A stretch of 64,000 bases of DNA, taken from Bacillota bacterium (GTDB taxonomy: Bacteria > Bacillota > UBA4882 > UBA8346). Numbering within the stretch: the stretch's first letter is position 1; every line of letters starts with the position of its first letter. The notes below the pieces were generated by a model. The model was not told where the DNA came from, did no database searches, and saw only the letters and a list, made by a program, of their open reading frames with translations. Location: positions 9,886 to 73,885 of the forward strand of contig JAEYRX010000061.1 in NCBI GenBank assembly GCA_023435225.1, read 5' to 3'. Below, in pieces: positions 1 to 7,242 of this stretch. A program made the position numbers and the translations under genes.

Positions 1-441
1 GCCGATTCCTAAAATAGATTGTTCTTCAATATTTAATTCCCGGAGGGCTTCTTTATATAGTTTCTCAATGGTTGATACTGTTTTATCAGGAGTGTATGTT
101 TCATCCATTTGAAAAAGCTTTTTTTGGAGTACATCCAATTTAAGATTTGTAATTACAATTTGAGTAAAGAGACGAGAAATATCAATACCTATAACATAAA
201 AGTCAGTATTATTAATATCGAATAAGACCGGTTTTCTTCCTCCGGAAGATTCTCCTATTCCTACCGGAATAACTAGATTATTATCCTCCAAAGGTTGCAT
301 AATCCGGTTTAATGTAGTCAAATTGGTATTAGTTAAGTGTTGTAATTCATTTTTTGTTATAGGTCCTTTTTTTTGTATCAGACTAAATACTTCTTTACTT
401 TCCTTACTTAATGCCAGTATAATCTTTTTAATATTACTCAT
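1..441 (-). CDS. ROK-family transcriptional regulator (N-terminal part, cut by window edge)
   Basis: The minus strand is open from an ATG at 441 to the left edge (147 codons). The first ~75 residues form a MarR/NagC-like winged helix (LIQKKGPITKNELQHLT, then a recognition-helix stretch). The segment GGRKPVLFDIN followed by YVIGIDIS is the usual junction to the sugar-kinase-like ROK domain of NagC/XylR repressors. The visible sequence ends at LGIG, so the sugar-binding domain and zinc site lie outside the window. A GGTG-type Shine-Dalgarno sits a few bases before the start. Its target is probably a sugar-use operon to the left and itself, as is usual in the family (inference); an inverted repeat at 580-596 is a candidate operator. 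Confidence 0.85.
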   Translation of the reverse strand, partial: MSNIKKIILALSKESKEVFSLIQKKGPITKNELQHLTNTNLTTLNRIMQPLEDNNLVIPVGIGESSGGRKPVLFDINNTDFYVIGIDISRLFTQIVITNLKLDVLQKKLFQMDETYTPDKTVSTIEKLYKEALRELNIEEQSILGIG

Positions 442-579
442 CTTAACACCACTTAAGGTTTTACCATTTTGTGTTCCATTAATAATTAAACTAATTATGT
501 TTAATTTGCGGGATAAAGTATGTTTGTAATATAGGCAATATTATTACTATATTGAACGCAATCCGGTACTAGATTATAA

Positions 580-596
580 AAACTTATCATAAGTTT
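580..596. promoter_or_regulatory. Perfect 8-bp inverted repeat, candidate ROK operator
   Basis: AAACTTAT-C-ATAAGTTT is a perfect palindrome with a 1-bp centre, about 140 bp upstream of the ROK gene. A minus-strand TTGACA (616-621) lies 20 bp upstream of it, so the palindrome would cover the -10 zone of a promoter firing towards the regulator, although no good -10 is seen. Autoregulation is inferred. The rest of the gene-free stretch 442-848 shows nothing else recognisable. Confidence 0.4.
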
Positions 597-848
597 ATCA
601 GACTTTTTAACATTTTGTCAATAAGTATTTGCAAATTTCCTTGTTTATCCGAAATAGTGTATATGGGGTTTTATCGGAAATAATGTTGGTAAAATTAAAT
701 GTATATAATATTATAATAGTTTTTTAGAGGTAAGAAGAATTTTAAGTAGGTTGAAGGTTTTAACCAAATGGCACTAAAAGTGGGTTAACAGAAATTATCA
801 GTAAAAGGAACTGCCGAATTAAATTCAACGTTTTGGAAATATATTCTT

Positions 849-2186
849 TTACTTTTTTTGTTTTGAAAATAGCTTTTTCAACAAATAAATAATTTTACCA
901 GGTCTATTGTCAACTTTAATTTCATTAATACTACTAATATCTTGCATTAAGGGAGCGCTGATTGAAGAACTTTTAGTAATTCCCAGAATCTGGCTGGAAT
1001 AAACGCTCCGATGCCCGGCAGCAATATAACTTACTACACAGGCTATGGCGGCATAAGTGCCGATTTGCGGCCCAAAGATCTCAATCGCCATGACTGAAGC
1101 GGCAATTGGCGTATTGGCAGCACCGGCTAATAAAGCAACAAACCCAATTGGGGCAAAAATACCGGGATCAAGGTTAAAAAGATTAGCAAAGGTACTACCG
1201 GAGGTAGCTCCGATAAAGAAAACAGGAGTAAGAATACCACCACTACCGCCCATACTTAGGGTTATGGAAGTAAATACTATTTTCCATAGAAATGCCAATG
1301 CCGGCACATGGGCGCCATTAATGGTTGATTCAATAGTATTTATTCCGAGGCCTAAGTACATTGGAGATACAACTAATGCTAAGATTACTAATAAAACTCC
1401 ACCAATTATCCCTTTTAAAGGTTTCCAAATAATTACTTTTTTAGTTAAACCTTCGGCTAATTTTAAGCCCTCAACTAATAGTAAAGCGACAATACCAAAA
1501 AACACACCACTCAATAAAACTTCAATAAAGAATGTTTGAGAAAAACTGGCCATTTGAATTGACTGATGAAAATAATTAATACCAAAATGTGAACAGATTT
1601 GGAAACTAATAATAGCAGCGAGTAGCGAGGGAAATAAAACTTCTTGTAAAACTTTACCCAGCACCAGAACTTCGACTGCAAATAGAGCTCCGGCTATAGG
1701 AGTTCCGAAAACAGATGCAAAACCCGCACTAATACCACAGATAACTATCTTTTTCCGATCTTCTTTGCTTAACTTTAACACATCAGCTAAAGCTGAAGCC
1801 ATTCCGGCGCCTATTTGAGCGCTAGGGCCTTCTTTTCCAGCGGAACCTCCACCGGCTAAAGTAATAATTGTCGCCACTAATTTTACAGGAACAACTGCAT
1901 ACTTTATTTTGCCCCACCGTTTATGAACAGCTTCAATTACTTTTTCGGTCCCATGTCCTTCGGCATCAGGGGCCAAGTATTTTACTATTAAACTACTTAC
2001 GAACATAACTAATGGTAAGAATAGAAAATAGTAACGGTGAGGTTGGACTACATCCGTACTCCAACCTAATGTTTTGAGAAAAAGTGTACTGGATAAGCCG
2101 ACTATGACTCCTACCAATATTGCTAAAATAGACCATTTAACTATACTTACAAACAATACCACTTCTTCAAGAAATGTTTTTTTCAT
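849..2186 (-). CDS. CLC-family chloride channel / H+-Cl- exchanger
   Basis: This 445-residue polytopic membrane protein has CLC signatures: GSAGKEGP at about 114-121, which carries the gating glutamate in GKEGP, and GGSGGILTPVFFIGA at about 313-327, followed by the FAPIGFVALLAG segment. It moves chloride or a similar anion across the cytoplasmic membrane, either passively or exchanged for protons; the sequence alone does not decide which. The length is that of a bare transport core, with no C-terminal CBS domains. An AGAGGTG ribosome site precedes the ATG. It appears monocistronic, and the fragment of a mechanosensitive channel lies just upstream on the same strand. Confidence 0.93.
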   Translation of the reverse strand: MKKTFLEEVVLFVSIVKWSILAILVGVIVGLSSTLFLKTLGWSTDVVQPHRYYFLFLPLVMFVSSLIVKYLAPDAEGHGTEKVIEAVHKRWGKIKYAVVPVKLVATIITLAGGGSAGKEGPSAQIGAGMASALADVLKLSKEDRKKIVICGISAGFASVFGTPIAGALFAVEVLVLGKVLQEVLFPSLLAAIISFQICSHFGINYFHQSIQMASFSQTFFIEVLLSGVFFGIVALLLVEGLKLAEGLTKKVIIWKPLKGIIGGVLLVILALVVSPMYLGLGINTIESTINGAHVPALAFLWKIVFTSITLSMGGSGGILTPVFFIGATSGSTFANLFNLDPGIFAPIGFVALLAGAANTPIAASVMAIEIFGPQIGTYAAIACVVSYIAAGHRSVYSSQILGITKSSSISAPLMQDISSINEIKVDNRPGKIIYLLKKLFSKQKK

Positions 2187-2339
2187 TGGACACCTCTGTT
2201 GTATATATCCCGAAAAAAGAAATCAATATTCATTGTACCTCGTATAGATTATCTTATCAAGGACCTAAAAAAAGAATAACAGAAGTATCGGTAAAAAAAT
2301 ATGGGATTAACAGCAAAGGTGTGAATCCTAACCAAGGGT

Positions 2340-2476
2340 TCAAATCTGCAAGACCTCCAGGTATCTCCATAATCTCCGGGTTTTTTCCGCTGGGAAATAA
2401 TAATTTGTAATCCGGCAAAAAGATTTGAAAGAGTATCTTGAAGAGCTAAAGCTACTGCTAAACCAAATCGTGATTG
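2340..2476 (-). pseudogene. Remnant of a small mechanosensitive channel (MscS)
   Basis: The minus strand from 2476 encodes GLAVALALQDTLSNLFAG followed by LQIIISQ and then a GDY, the hallmark of MscS TM3 and the start of its beta domain. After that the match degrades and no matching continuation is visible. The fragment begins exactly where repeat C1 begins (2477), and no 5' half of the gene is found on the other side of the repeat. It is a decayed gene truncated at the repeat; the plus-strand frame here (2174-2410) is only its shadow. Confidence 0.7.
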
Positions 2477-2638
2477 ATAATTATCCTCAAAAAGGTTGTT
2501 TTTTTGGGCGAACTTTTATTATTAAGACCGCATAGCGCAAGCGTTTTACGGCAACTTTTTGAGGTATAATTTTCCTTGATTTATCCCATCCGTGTTAATT
2601 TTCTTCGATTACAGCTTCGTTGCGAGGGGAATAATTTA
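2477..2638. repeat. Repeat family C, copy 1
   Basis: Two-part palindromic element. Part one has arms ATAATTATCCTCAAAAAG and its near complement (...CTTTTTGAGGTATAATT) about 100 bp apart. Part two, about 50 bp, is a second imperfect hairpin containing TTAATTTTCTTCGATT. Similar copies lie at 8406-8555 and, in the opposite orientation, at 63547-63700. No coding capacity. It abuts the MscS fragment. Confidence 0.8.
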
Positions 2639-2661
2639 TTTTATCATTTTGTATCAAAAAT

Positions 2662-2681
2662 AAAACCCGTTAACGGGTTTT
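2662..2681 (-). terminator. Intrinsic terminator downstream of dapB
   Basis: AAAACCCGTTAACGGGTTTT is a perfect palindrome with A/T tracts on both sides, so it can act in either direction. On the minus strand it ends the dapB transcript after repeat A1. Confidence 0.7.
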
Positions 2682-2713
2682 TATCTACGGAAAGTATGAA
2701 GCTATCTTCTTTA

Positions 2714-2811
2714 GGAAGCGCTGATTAATTGAATAAGTGACGATTTTGTGCTTCGCAAAATGCCTAATGCCGCATATTTGCTCGCACAAAATCGGATTAA
2801 TCAGCGCTTCC
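2714..2811. repeat. Repeat family A (98-bp palindromic MITE-like element), copy 1
   Basis: Ends are perfect 16-bp inverted repeats GGAAGCGCTGATTAAT / ATTAATCAGCGCTTCC. An inner pair CGATTTTGTGC / GCACAAAATCG lets almost the whole element fold as one hairpin. It is inserted directly at the dapB stop codon (2812-2814); the flanks share TTA. Other copies are at 4296-4393 and 58417-58514, also exactly 98 bp. Confidence 0.9.
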
Positions 2812-3663
2812 TTAATTATAGTTAAGTTGCAGATTTTCGGCTTGATAATCTTCCATCCGGTCATCGGCAAACAGCACGTCCTCCATATTGAAGAAGCCTT
2901 TGCGATTGTGAATGAATTTGGCTGCCTTAAGGGCGCCTTCGGCAAATACCAAGCGTGAATATGATCGATGAGTAATTTCAATTTCATCAGCATCTCCGGC
3001 AAAAAGTACCCGGTGTACACCAACAATTCCTCCAGCCCGGATCGCATGGATCCCTATTTCACTAGGTTCACGAAGAGAAGCTCCTTTTCTGCCATAGGTA
3101 AATTTGTTATGCTCCCGTCCTTTTATAGCATCAATTTCGGCGGCAATTTTGATAGCGGTACCGGAAGGGGAGTCCTTTTTGTTGCGATGGTGTGATTCAA
3201 CTATTTCTACATCATAGTTGGGGATGAGTCTAGCCAGAGTCTTAACCATTGAGAGCAGGAGATTGATTCCGACTGAAATATTGGGAGCATAAACTAAACC
3301 GATTCTATGCTTGTAAACTAGTCTCTCCAGTTCATAAATTTGTAATTTATTAAAACCGGTAGTTCCCAATAATAAATGTACACCCTTTTCTGCTAAAATA
3401 TGAGCATTTCTCAAGGATGCTTCCGGAGAGGTAAAGTCAATAGCAACTTTAAAGTTTTTACTTTGAATCTCTTCAGATAATGAATTAGCATCTTTGATTA
3501 CCAGGTCGGTGTTGGTTTTAATAAAGTCATTAAGCTTACGATTAGCTTTGATACTCTGCGGCTTAGCTATAACTGAAACCAGATTAAACTCAGGAGAGCT
3601 GATAAGCTGTTCGGCAATAACGCTTCCGGTTCTTCCTAAACCTAATAAGCAGGTTTTTATCAT
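2812..3663 (-). CDS. dapB: 4-hydroxy-tetrahydrodipicolinate reductase
   Basis: DapB reduces 4-hydroxy-tetrahydrodipicolinate with NAD(P)H in the lysine/diaminopimelate pathway, which supplies peptidoglycan and competes with spore dipicolinate formation for the same precursor. The 283 residues begin with the nucleotide-binding loop GLGRTG (8-13). The catalytic block ESHHRNKKDSPSGTA (156-170) carries the general-acid histidine pair and substrate lysine. A strong AGGAGGTG site precedes the ATG. The gene ends at a TAA supplied at the edge of repeat A1. A c-di-AMP riboswitch with its terminator lies about 240 bp upstream on the same strand, with repeat B1 in between. dapL, from the same pathway, is at 31.7 kb, so the genes are dispersed. 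Confidence 0.95.
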   Translation of the reverse strand: MIKTCLLGLGRTGSVIAEQLISSPEFNLVSVIAKPQSIKANRKLNDFIKTNTDLVIKDANSLSEEIQSKNFKVAIDFTSPEASLRNAHILAEKGVHLLLGTTGFNKLQIYELERLVYKHRIGLVYAPNISVGINLLLSMVKTLARLIPNYDVEIVESHHRNKKDSPSGTAIKIAAEIDAIKGREHNKFTYGRKGASLREPSEIGIHAIRAGGIVGVHRVLFAGDADEIEITHRSYSRLVFAEGALKAAKFIHNRKGFFNMEDVLFADDRMEDYQAENLQLNYN

Positions 3664-3726
3664 TTTAGTGCACCTCCTAAAAAATAATTAAAGTAAATAA
3701 ATCATAAATGTAGGATTTTCATAGTT

Positions 3727-3846
3727 AAGGGAGTTTCATAATTACCATAATTAATTTTTGAATACAATATATAGTGAACAACCCAGATGTGGCTATCAAT
3801 ATATTGTGTTCAAATGTCAAATTTCTTTATTATGAAAATCTCTCAA
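3727..3846. repeat. Repeat family B, copy 1
   Basis: About 120 bp. The terminal inverted repeats resemble GAGGGATTTTCATAATTA and its complement. An inner palindrome runs from GAATACAATATATAG to CTATCAATATATTGTGTTC. Inserted between the riboswitch terminator and the dapB ribosome site. Other copies: 8558-8680, 9074-9124, 9657-9849, 13602-13682, 21908-22022, 51667-51760, 57492-57535. Confidence 0.8.
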
Positions 3847-3860
3847 TTTATGAAAAAATC

Positions 3861-3897
3861 CTAAAATAAAATAGCCATGGAGGAAATCCATGGCTAT
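3861..3897 (-). terminator. Riboswitch-controlled intrinsic terminator
   Basis: On the minus strand ATAGCCATGGATTTCC pairs with the following CATGGCTAT and runs into TTTATTTTAG. It lies directly after the aptamer, in the position of an expression-platform terminator. Confidence 0.85.
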
Positions 3898-3907
3898 CGA
3901 AAAAAAT

Positions 3908-4037
3908 GCCATGTCCACCTCTCTTTCAACGCTTACGAGGTTAGCTGACGGGTTTGGATCGAAGAGTAACCCTACACCAAAAAGGTGATTCACCCCAAAA
4001 GAGTGGGTCCCCCGTTCTCATCACTGAGATTAAGCGC
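3908..4037 (-). promoter_or_regulatory. Cyclic di-AMP riboswitch (ydaO-yuaA class)
   Basis: On the minus strand the conserved ydaO blocks are present in order: CGCTTAATCTCAGTGATGAG, GGGGGACCCA, TGGGGTGAATC, TAGGGTTACTCTTCGATCC, AACCCGTCAGCTAACCTCG and the closing TAAGCGTTGAAAGAG. The aptamer is followed by a terminator hairpin at 3861-3897. Binding of c-di-AMP by this class normally stops transcription. The first gene downstream is dapB, so c-di-AMP is predicted to lower diaminopimelate synthesis. The aptamer call rests on motif recognition and is strong; the link to dapB is by position only, because repeat B1 intervenes. Confidence 0.9.
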
Positions 4038-4077
4038 TTTAGGAAGACTAAATATTGAGATTAAATTTGTTATACAT

Positions 4078-4106
4078 AGTATATATTTATTCAGCCATCC
4101 TGTCAA
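4078..4106 (-). promoter_or_regulatory. Housekeeping-type promoter for the riboswitch-dapB transcript
   Basis: TTGACA (4101-4106), a 17-bp spacer and TATACT (4078-4083) on the minus strand. Transcription would start near 4070, just before the aptamer. Confidence 0.85.
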
Positions 4107-4189
4107 ATGATACCTAATTCCAAAAATTTAAGCTAAAATGGTTTTTCTCTTAAAAATAAACTGTTTGAAGTTGTTTAAAAAATTTTACC

Positions 4190-4453
4190 ATGAGATTGAT
4201 TTATGAATCGTTGGGCTATAGAGATTATTTAAAGAAAAATATCCCTATCTATGCTCGTTGGCAAGCAGGATTAACCCTTTTAATCCGGAGGCTAAGGAAG
4301 CGCTGATTAATCCGATTTTGTGCAAGCAAATATGCGGTATTAGGCATTTTGCGAAGCACAAAATCGTAACTTATTCAATTAATCAGCGCTTCCCTAAAGC
4401 GGAGATTAATGACTAAGGGAGTGATATTTTTGTTTTCAGATTTATTCCATTAA
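4190..4453 (+). pseudogene. Small open frame interrupted by repeat A2
   Basis: From the ATG at 4190 a frame runs (MRLIYESLGYRDYLKKNIPI...) into repeat A2 and stops inside it. If the 98-bp element and one copy of its CTAA target duplication are removed, the frame continues to 4453, giving 53 codons. No ribosome site or family is recognised. It may have been a small gene broken by the insertion, or simply chance. Confidence 0.25.
4296..4393. repeat. Repeat family A, copy 2 (inverted relative to copies 1 and 3)
   Basis: 98 bp with the same 16-bp ends. Flanked by a perfect 4-bp direct repeat CTAA (4292-4295 and 4394-4397), a target-site duplication. Read in the orientation of the other copies the target is TTAG, as at copy 3. 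Confidence 0.92.
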
Positions 4454-4569
4454 TTTTCATATATTTGGGAAGGAGAGGTACCTCAAACAACGAATATAGA
4501 ATTATTACCAATAGAATTTTCAATAAGATTACATAATTTTATGATTCTATTAATACAGGAGGAATTTGC

Positions 4570-5346
4570 GTGACTGACAATTCCAATCTAAAAAAGACTT
4601 ATATTATTGATATGGATGGGGTATTGGTTCATGGCGAACGGGCTATTCCCGGCGCTAATCAATTTATCAAGAAGTTAACCGACGGGGGACATAAGTTTTT
4701 GATATTAACCAATAACTCCCGTTATACACCGCTTGATTTGCAACACCGGTTAAATTCCTCCGGAATAAAAGTCGATGCAGGGCATATTTTTAGCAGTGCT
4801 ATGGCAACCGCTAATTTTGTTAAATCACAAAAACCGACAGGTTCAGCCTTTGTACTGGGAGGGACCGGTCTCTATCAAGCGCTCAATGAAGTTGGTTATA
4901 ATCTAACGGATTATAATCCTGATTTTGTAATTCTAGGGGAGACTGATTCCTATTCTTACGATAAAATCATTAGGGCTACCCAATTGATTACCTCGGGTGT
5001 CTCTTTTATAGCTACAAATCCCGATGCTTCAGGGCCATCGGAAACCGGTTTGATTCCAGCTTGTGGAGCAGTCGCCGCTTTACTGGAGAAAGCTTCCGGA
5101 TATAAACCCTATTTTGTAGGGAAACCTAACCCTTTAATAATGCGTTTAGCATTACGCTATTTAAATGAACATTCCGAAAACACTGTTATGGTTGGCGATA
5201 GTATGGAAACAGATATGAAAGTAGGATTGGAGTCCGGTATGGAAACAATTCTGGTATTAAGCGGAATTTCAACTCGGGAGACGATTAAAAAATACCCTTA
5301 TAGGCCGCAAAAAGTTGTAGAATCGGTAGTAGAGATAGAGTTGTAA
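4570..5346 (+). CDS. HAD-superfamily IIA phosphatase (NagD/AraL-like)
   Basis: A 258-residue cytoplasmic sugar- or nucleotide-phosphatase-like protein. DMDGVLVHG (about 14-22) is the HAD motif I with the aspartate nucleophile. LTNNSR (about 46-51) is motif II, and VGKPNPLI supplies the lysine. GDSMETDM, about 50 residues from the C-terminus, is motif IV. The large cap between motifs II and III is typical of class IIA. The substrate cannot be predicted; NagD-type enzymes often act on nucleotides, phosphoglycolate or sugar phosphates. Starts with GTG after a good AGGAGGAA. Monocistronic and convergent with the phosphosulfolactate synthase gene, with a shared terminator between. Confidence 0.88.
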   Translation: MTDNSNLKKTYIIDMDGVLVHGERAIPGANQFIKKLTDGGHKFLILTNNSRYTPLDLQHRLNSSGIKVDAGHIFSSAMATANFVKSQKPTGSAFVLGGTGLYQALNEVGYNLTDYNPDFVILGETDSYSYDKIIRATQLITSGVSFIATNPDASGPSETGLIPACGAVAALLEKASGYKPYFVGKPNPLIMRLALRYLNEHSENTVMVGDSMETDMKVGLESGMETILVLSGISTRETIKKYPYRPQKVVESVVEIEL

Positions 5347-5385
5347 TTAACAATTGAGAATTGACAATTGACAATTAAAAACCAT

Positions 5386-5449
5386 AAAATAACGGGATTG
5401 GCATGGTAATTAGTAAATCTAATTCTCCTTGTAAATCCCGTTTTATTTT
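5386..5449. terminator. Bidirectional terminator
   Basis: AAAATAACGGGATT and AATCCCGTTTTATTTT form a stem with A and T tracts on the two sides. It serves the convergent HAD phosphatase and phosphosulfolactate synthase genes. The stretch 5350-5380 holds CAATTGA direct repeats, also seen at 13855-13890. 5455-5495 holds three tandem AATCCGTGT-type units related to those at 45.1 and 53.5 kb. Confidence 0.65.
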
Positions 5450-5521
5450 GTTTGAAATCCGTGTAAATCCGTGTAAATCCGTGTCTAATAAATAGGCATT
5501 AATTAGTTGCTTAAAATTGTT

Positions 5522-6334
5522 TTATATAAACGATACTTCTGAATTAAAGTGGGCATTCGGGTTCCAGGTATCATTACGGTATCCAAGCCGAAGCGCTTCC
5601 AAGGGCATTATTTCAGATGGCGGGATGTTTCCTAGATTGACGTTAGGGCCAAAGTCATTTATTAATTGGGCTTGTTGACTTTTAAGAGGCGCTTCCCAGA
5701 TGACTTTTTCTAATGGTAAACTTTGACTCAGTCGATTTAGTTTTTCAGTTATTATTTTTCCCTTGCTATCATAAATCCCTATTCCCTGACCGGATTCCCG
5801 CGCTTCGATAATTACCCAGATTGCACCGGATTCTAAATCTCTCAAAGCATTATTTACCAGGTAACAATCATCAGGTTGATTACAGGAATCTTTTTTGCCC
5901 ACTTCCGTTATTACTTGAAGTCCTGCAGTTTGGGCTTCTTTTATTGTTCTTTTTCTTTCTGTGGTTGGGATTTCTAGTGTTCCATCGGAGATTTCAACCC
6001 ATTTAAAACCTATTTCAACTAATTTAGCAAAATACTCACTAGTTTTTCCTTGCCAGTGAGCTATTTCATAAAATGTCCCTCCGGGGTACAAGTTGACCCC
6101 AAAATCTTCAACCATCTTAATCTTTTTATTCAAAATCGCAGGTGGATAAAGAGCGGTAGTTCCAAAGGTTAATTTAATGAAATCAACATAGCAATTATTC
6201 ATTTCCAAGAGACTGTTGGTCTCGCTAAGGGATAATCCTTTATCGATCAGCATAGTAATTCCGTAAGAACGTGGTTTTGAGATCCTTCCCTTAATAGGAG
6301 ACTCTAATAAACCTTCCCAAAGACAGTCCATCAT
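5522..6334 (-). CDS. comA: Phosphosulfolactate synthase
   Basis: This enzyme adds sulfite to phosphoenolpyruvate to give 3-phosphosulfolactate, the first step to coenzyme M in methanogens and to sulfolactate, a spore constituent in Bacillus (YitD). The 270 residues show the family's motifs: KLTFGTT, YPGGTFYEIA, WVEISDGT, EVGKKD, VIIEARESG and WEAPLKSQQ, spread along a TIM barrel. The C-terminus GPNVNLGNIPPSEIMPLEALRLG is also typical. It is alone: no phosphatase or dehydrogenase of the sulfolactate route lies beside it, although an HAD phosphatase is convergent. In a spore former a role in spore sulfolactate is the simplest inference. comA is the archaeal symbol and unrelated to Bacillus competence ComA. 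Confidence 0.92.
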   Translation of the reverse strand: MMDCLWEGLLESPIKGRISKPRSYGITMLIDKGLSLSETNSLLEMNNCYVDFIKLTFGTTALYPPAILNKKIKMVEDFGVNLYPGGTFYEIAHWQGKTSEYFAKLVEIGFKWVEISDGTLEIPTTERKRTIKEAQTAGLQVITEVGKKDSCNQPDDCYLVNNALRDLESGAIWVIIEARESGQGIGIYDSKGKIITEKLNRLSQSLPLEKVIWEAPLKSQQAQLINDFGPNVNLGNIPPSEIMPLEALRLGYRNDTWNPNAHFNSEVSFI

Positions 6335-6504
6335 TCATCACTCCCGAATTATCTTATGCTTTTAGACGATCTTTTGTTTATTAGGGGAATACAAATCTCT
6401 TTATTTGTTTTAGCATTATTGTGGAAGTGATGATGGAGCTGGGCTTAAGGTTTTATTCATTATTAAACCCAGCCTGGAATAAAAATTAGAAGGGAGTGAA
6501 ACGA

Positions 6505-6963
6505 ATGTTCCAAGATAATCTGCTATTGATAATAATATTTACTTTAGGGTTGGCTTTTAACAATAATTTGGTAGCAGCCAGCGCTGGAAGTCTGTTGGTT
6601 TTAAAAATAATTAAACTACACTCAATCATGCTATTATTGGAACGCCGGGCGGTAGACCTGGGATTACTGTTTTTATTAGTTGCTGTTTTGGTGCCGTTTG
6701 CTCTGGATAAAGTGGGTGTTGAAGATATTTGGAAAACTTTTCAAAGCGTGCAAGGGATAGCGGCAGTGATAGGCGGAGTTGCAGCTGCCTATTTATGTGG
6801 TCAAGGTTTAGTTTTGTTACAAATTAAACCTGAAGTAGTTGTCGGCTTGGTAGTAGGGACTATTATCGGTGTTTCACTTTTAAAAGGAATCCCGGTAGGA
6901 CCTTTGGCGGCCGCCGGTTTCACGGCAATAATTTTAAATTTGTTGGGTTTGGGTAAAAAGTAG
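6505..6963 (+). CDS. DUF441 / UPF0756 membrane protein
   Basis: A small integral membrane protein with four to five hydrophobic helices, of the UPF0756 family (YtwI in Bacillus). The function is unknown. The C-terminal half, with GVAAAYLCGQG, VVGTIIGVSLLKGIPVGPLA and FTAIILNLLG, is the conserved family core. The ATG at 6505 is chosen over a GTG three codons earlier because GAAGGGAG lies 8 bp before it and abuts the GTG. It is followed after 15 bp by the YqhV-like gene, so the two are probably co-transcribed. A hairpin (GCTGGG.../...CCCAGC, about 6438-6475) lies in the leader. Confidence 0.85.
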   Translation: MFQDNLLLIIIFTLGLAFNNNLVAASAGSLLVLKIIKLHSIMLLLERRAVDLGLLFLLVAVLVPFALDKVGVEDIWKTFQSVQGIAAVIGGVAAAYLCGQGLVLLQIKPEVVVGLVVGTIIGVSLLKGIPVGPLAAAGFTAIILNLLGLGKK

Positions 6964-6978
6964 GGGAAGGAGAGTAAT

Positions 6979-7242
6979 ATGGAACAGGTTACAGTAAACA
7001 GTATGGCGATTATTAGAGTTATCTCCGGCTTGTTGGAGATAATTGTAGCAATAATTTTCTTCAAAGGAGGGCGGGTGGAAACCGCCCTCCGGATGAATGC
7101 TTTTCTTGGATTAATTGGGCCATTGGTTTTCCTGTTGGTAAGTGTTTTGGGAGTGGTAGCCATTACGGTAAAGCTTTCATGGACTAAATTAATTATTATA
7201 AGTTTAGGCATTATCTTAGTAATGGTAGGGACAAAAAATTAA
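6979..7242 (+). CDS. yqhV: YqhV-type small membrane protein (DUF2619)
   Basis: 87 residues with three predicted membrane segments. VNSMAIIRVISGLLEI and ALRMNAFLGLIGPLVF match the conserved parts of YqhV, which in Bacillus lies beside the spoIIIA operon; its role is not known. An AAGGAGAG site precedes the ATG. It is the second gene of the UPF0756 pair. Its TAA overlaps the stop of the convergent porin-like gene by 4 bp, leaving no room for a terminator. Confidence 0.8.
   Translation: MEQVTVNSMAIIRVISGLLEIIVAIIFFKGGRVETALRMNAFLGLIGPLVFLLVSVLGVVAITVKLSWTKLIIISLGIILVMVGTKN

Noticed and set aside
1057..1539. 160-codon plus-strand frame
   Set aside because: Antisense shadow of the CLC gene, which has full family motifs and a ribosome site.
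2174..2410. 78-codon plus-strand frame
   Set aside because: Overlaps the CLC start and the MscS remnant on the other strand; no family or ribosome site.
6801..7211. 136-codon minus-strand frame
   Set aside because: Antisense to the UPF0756 and YqhV-like genes.
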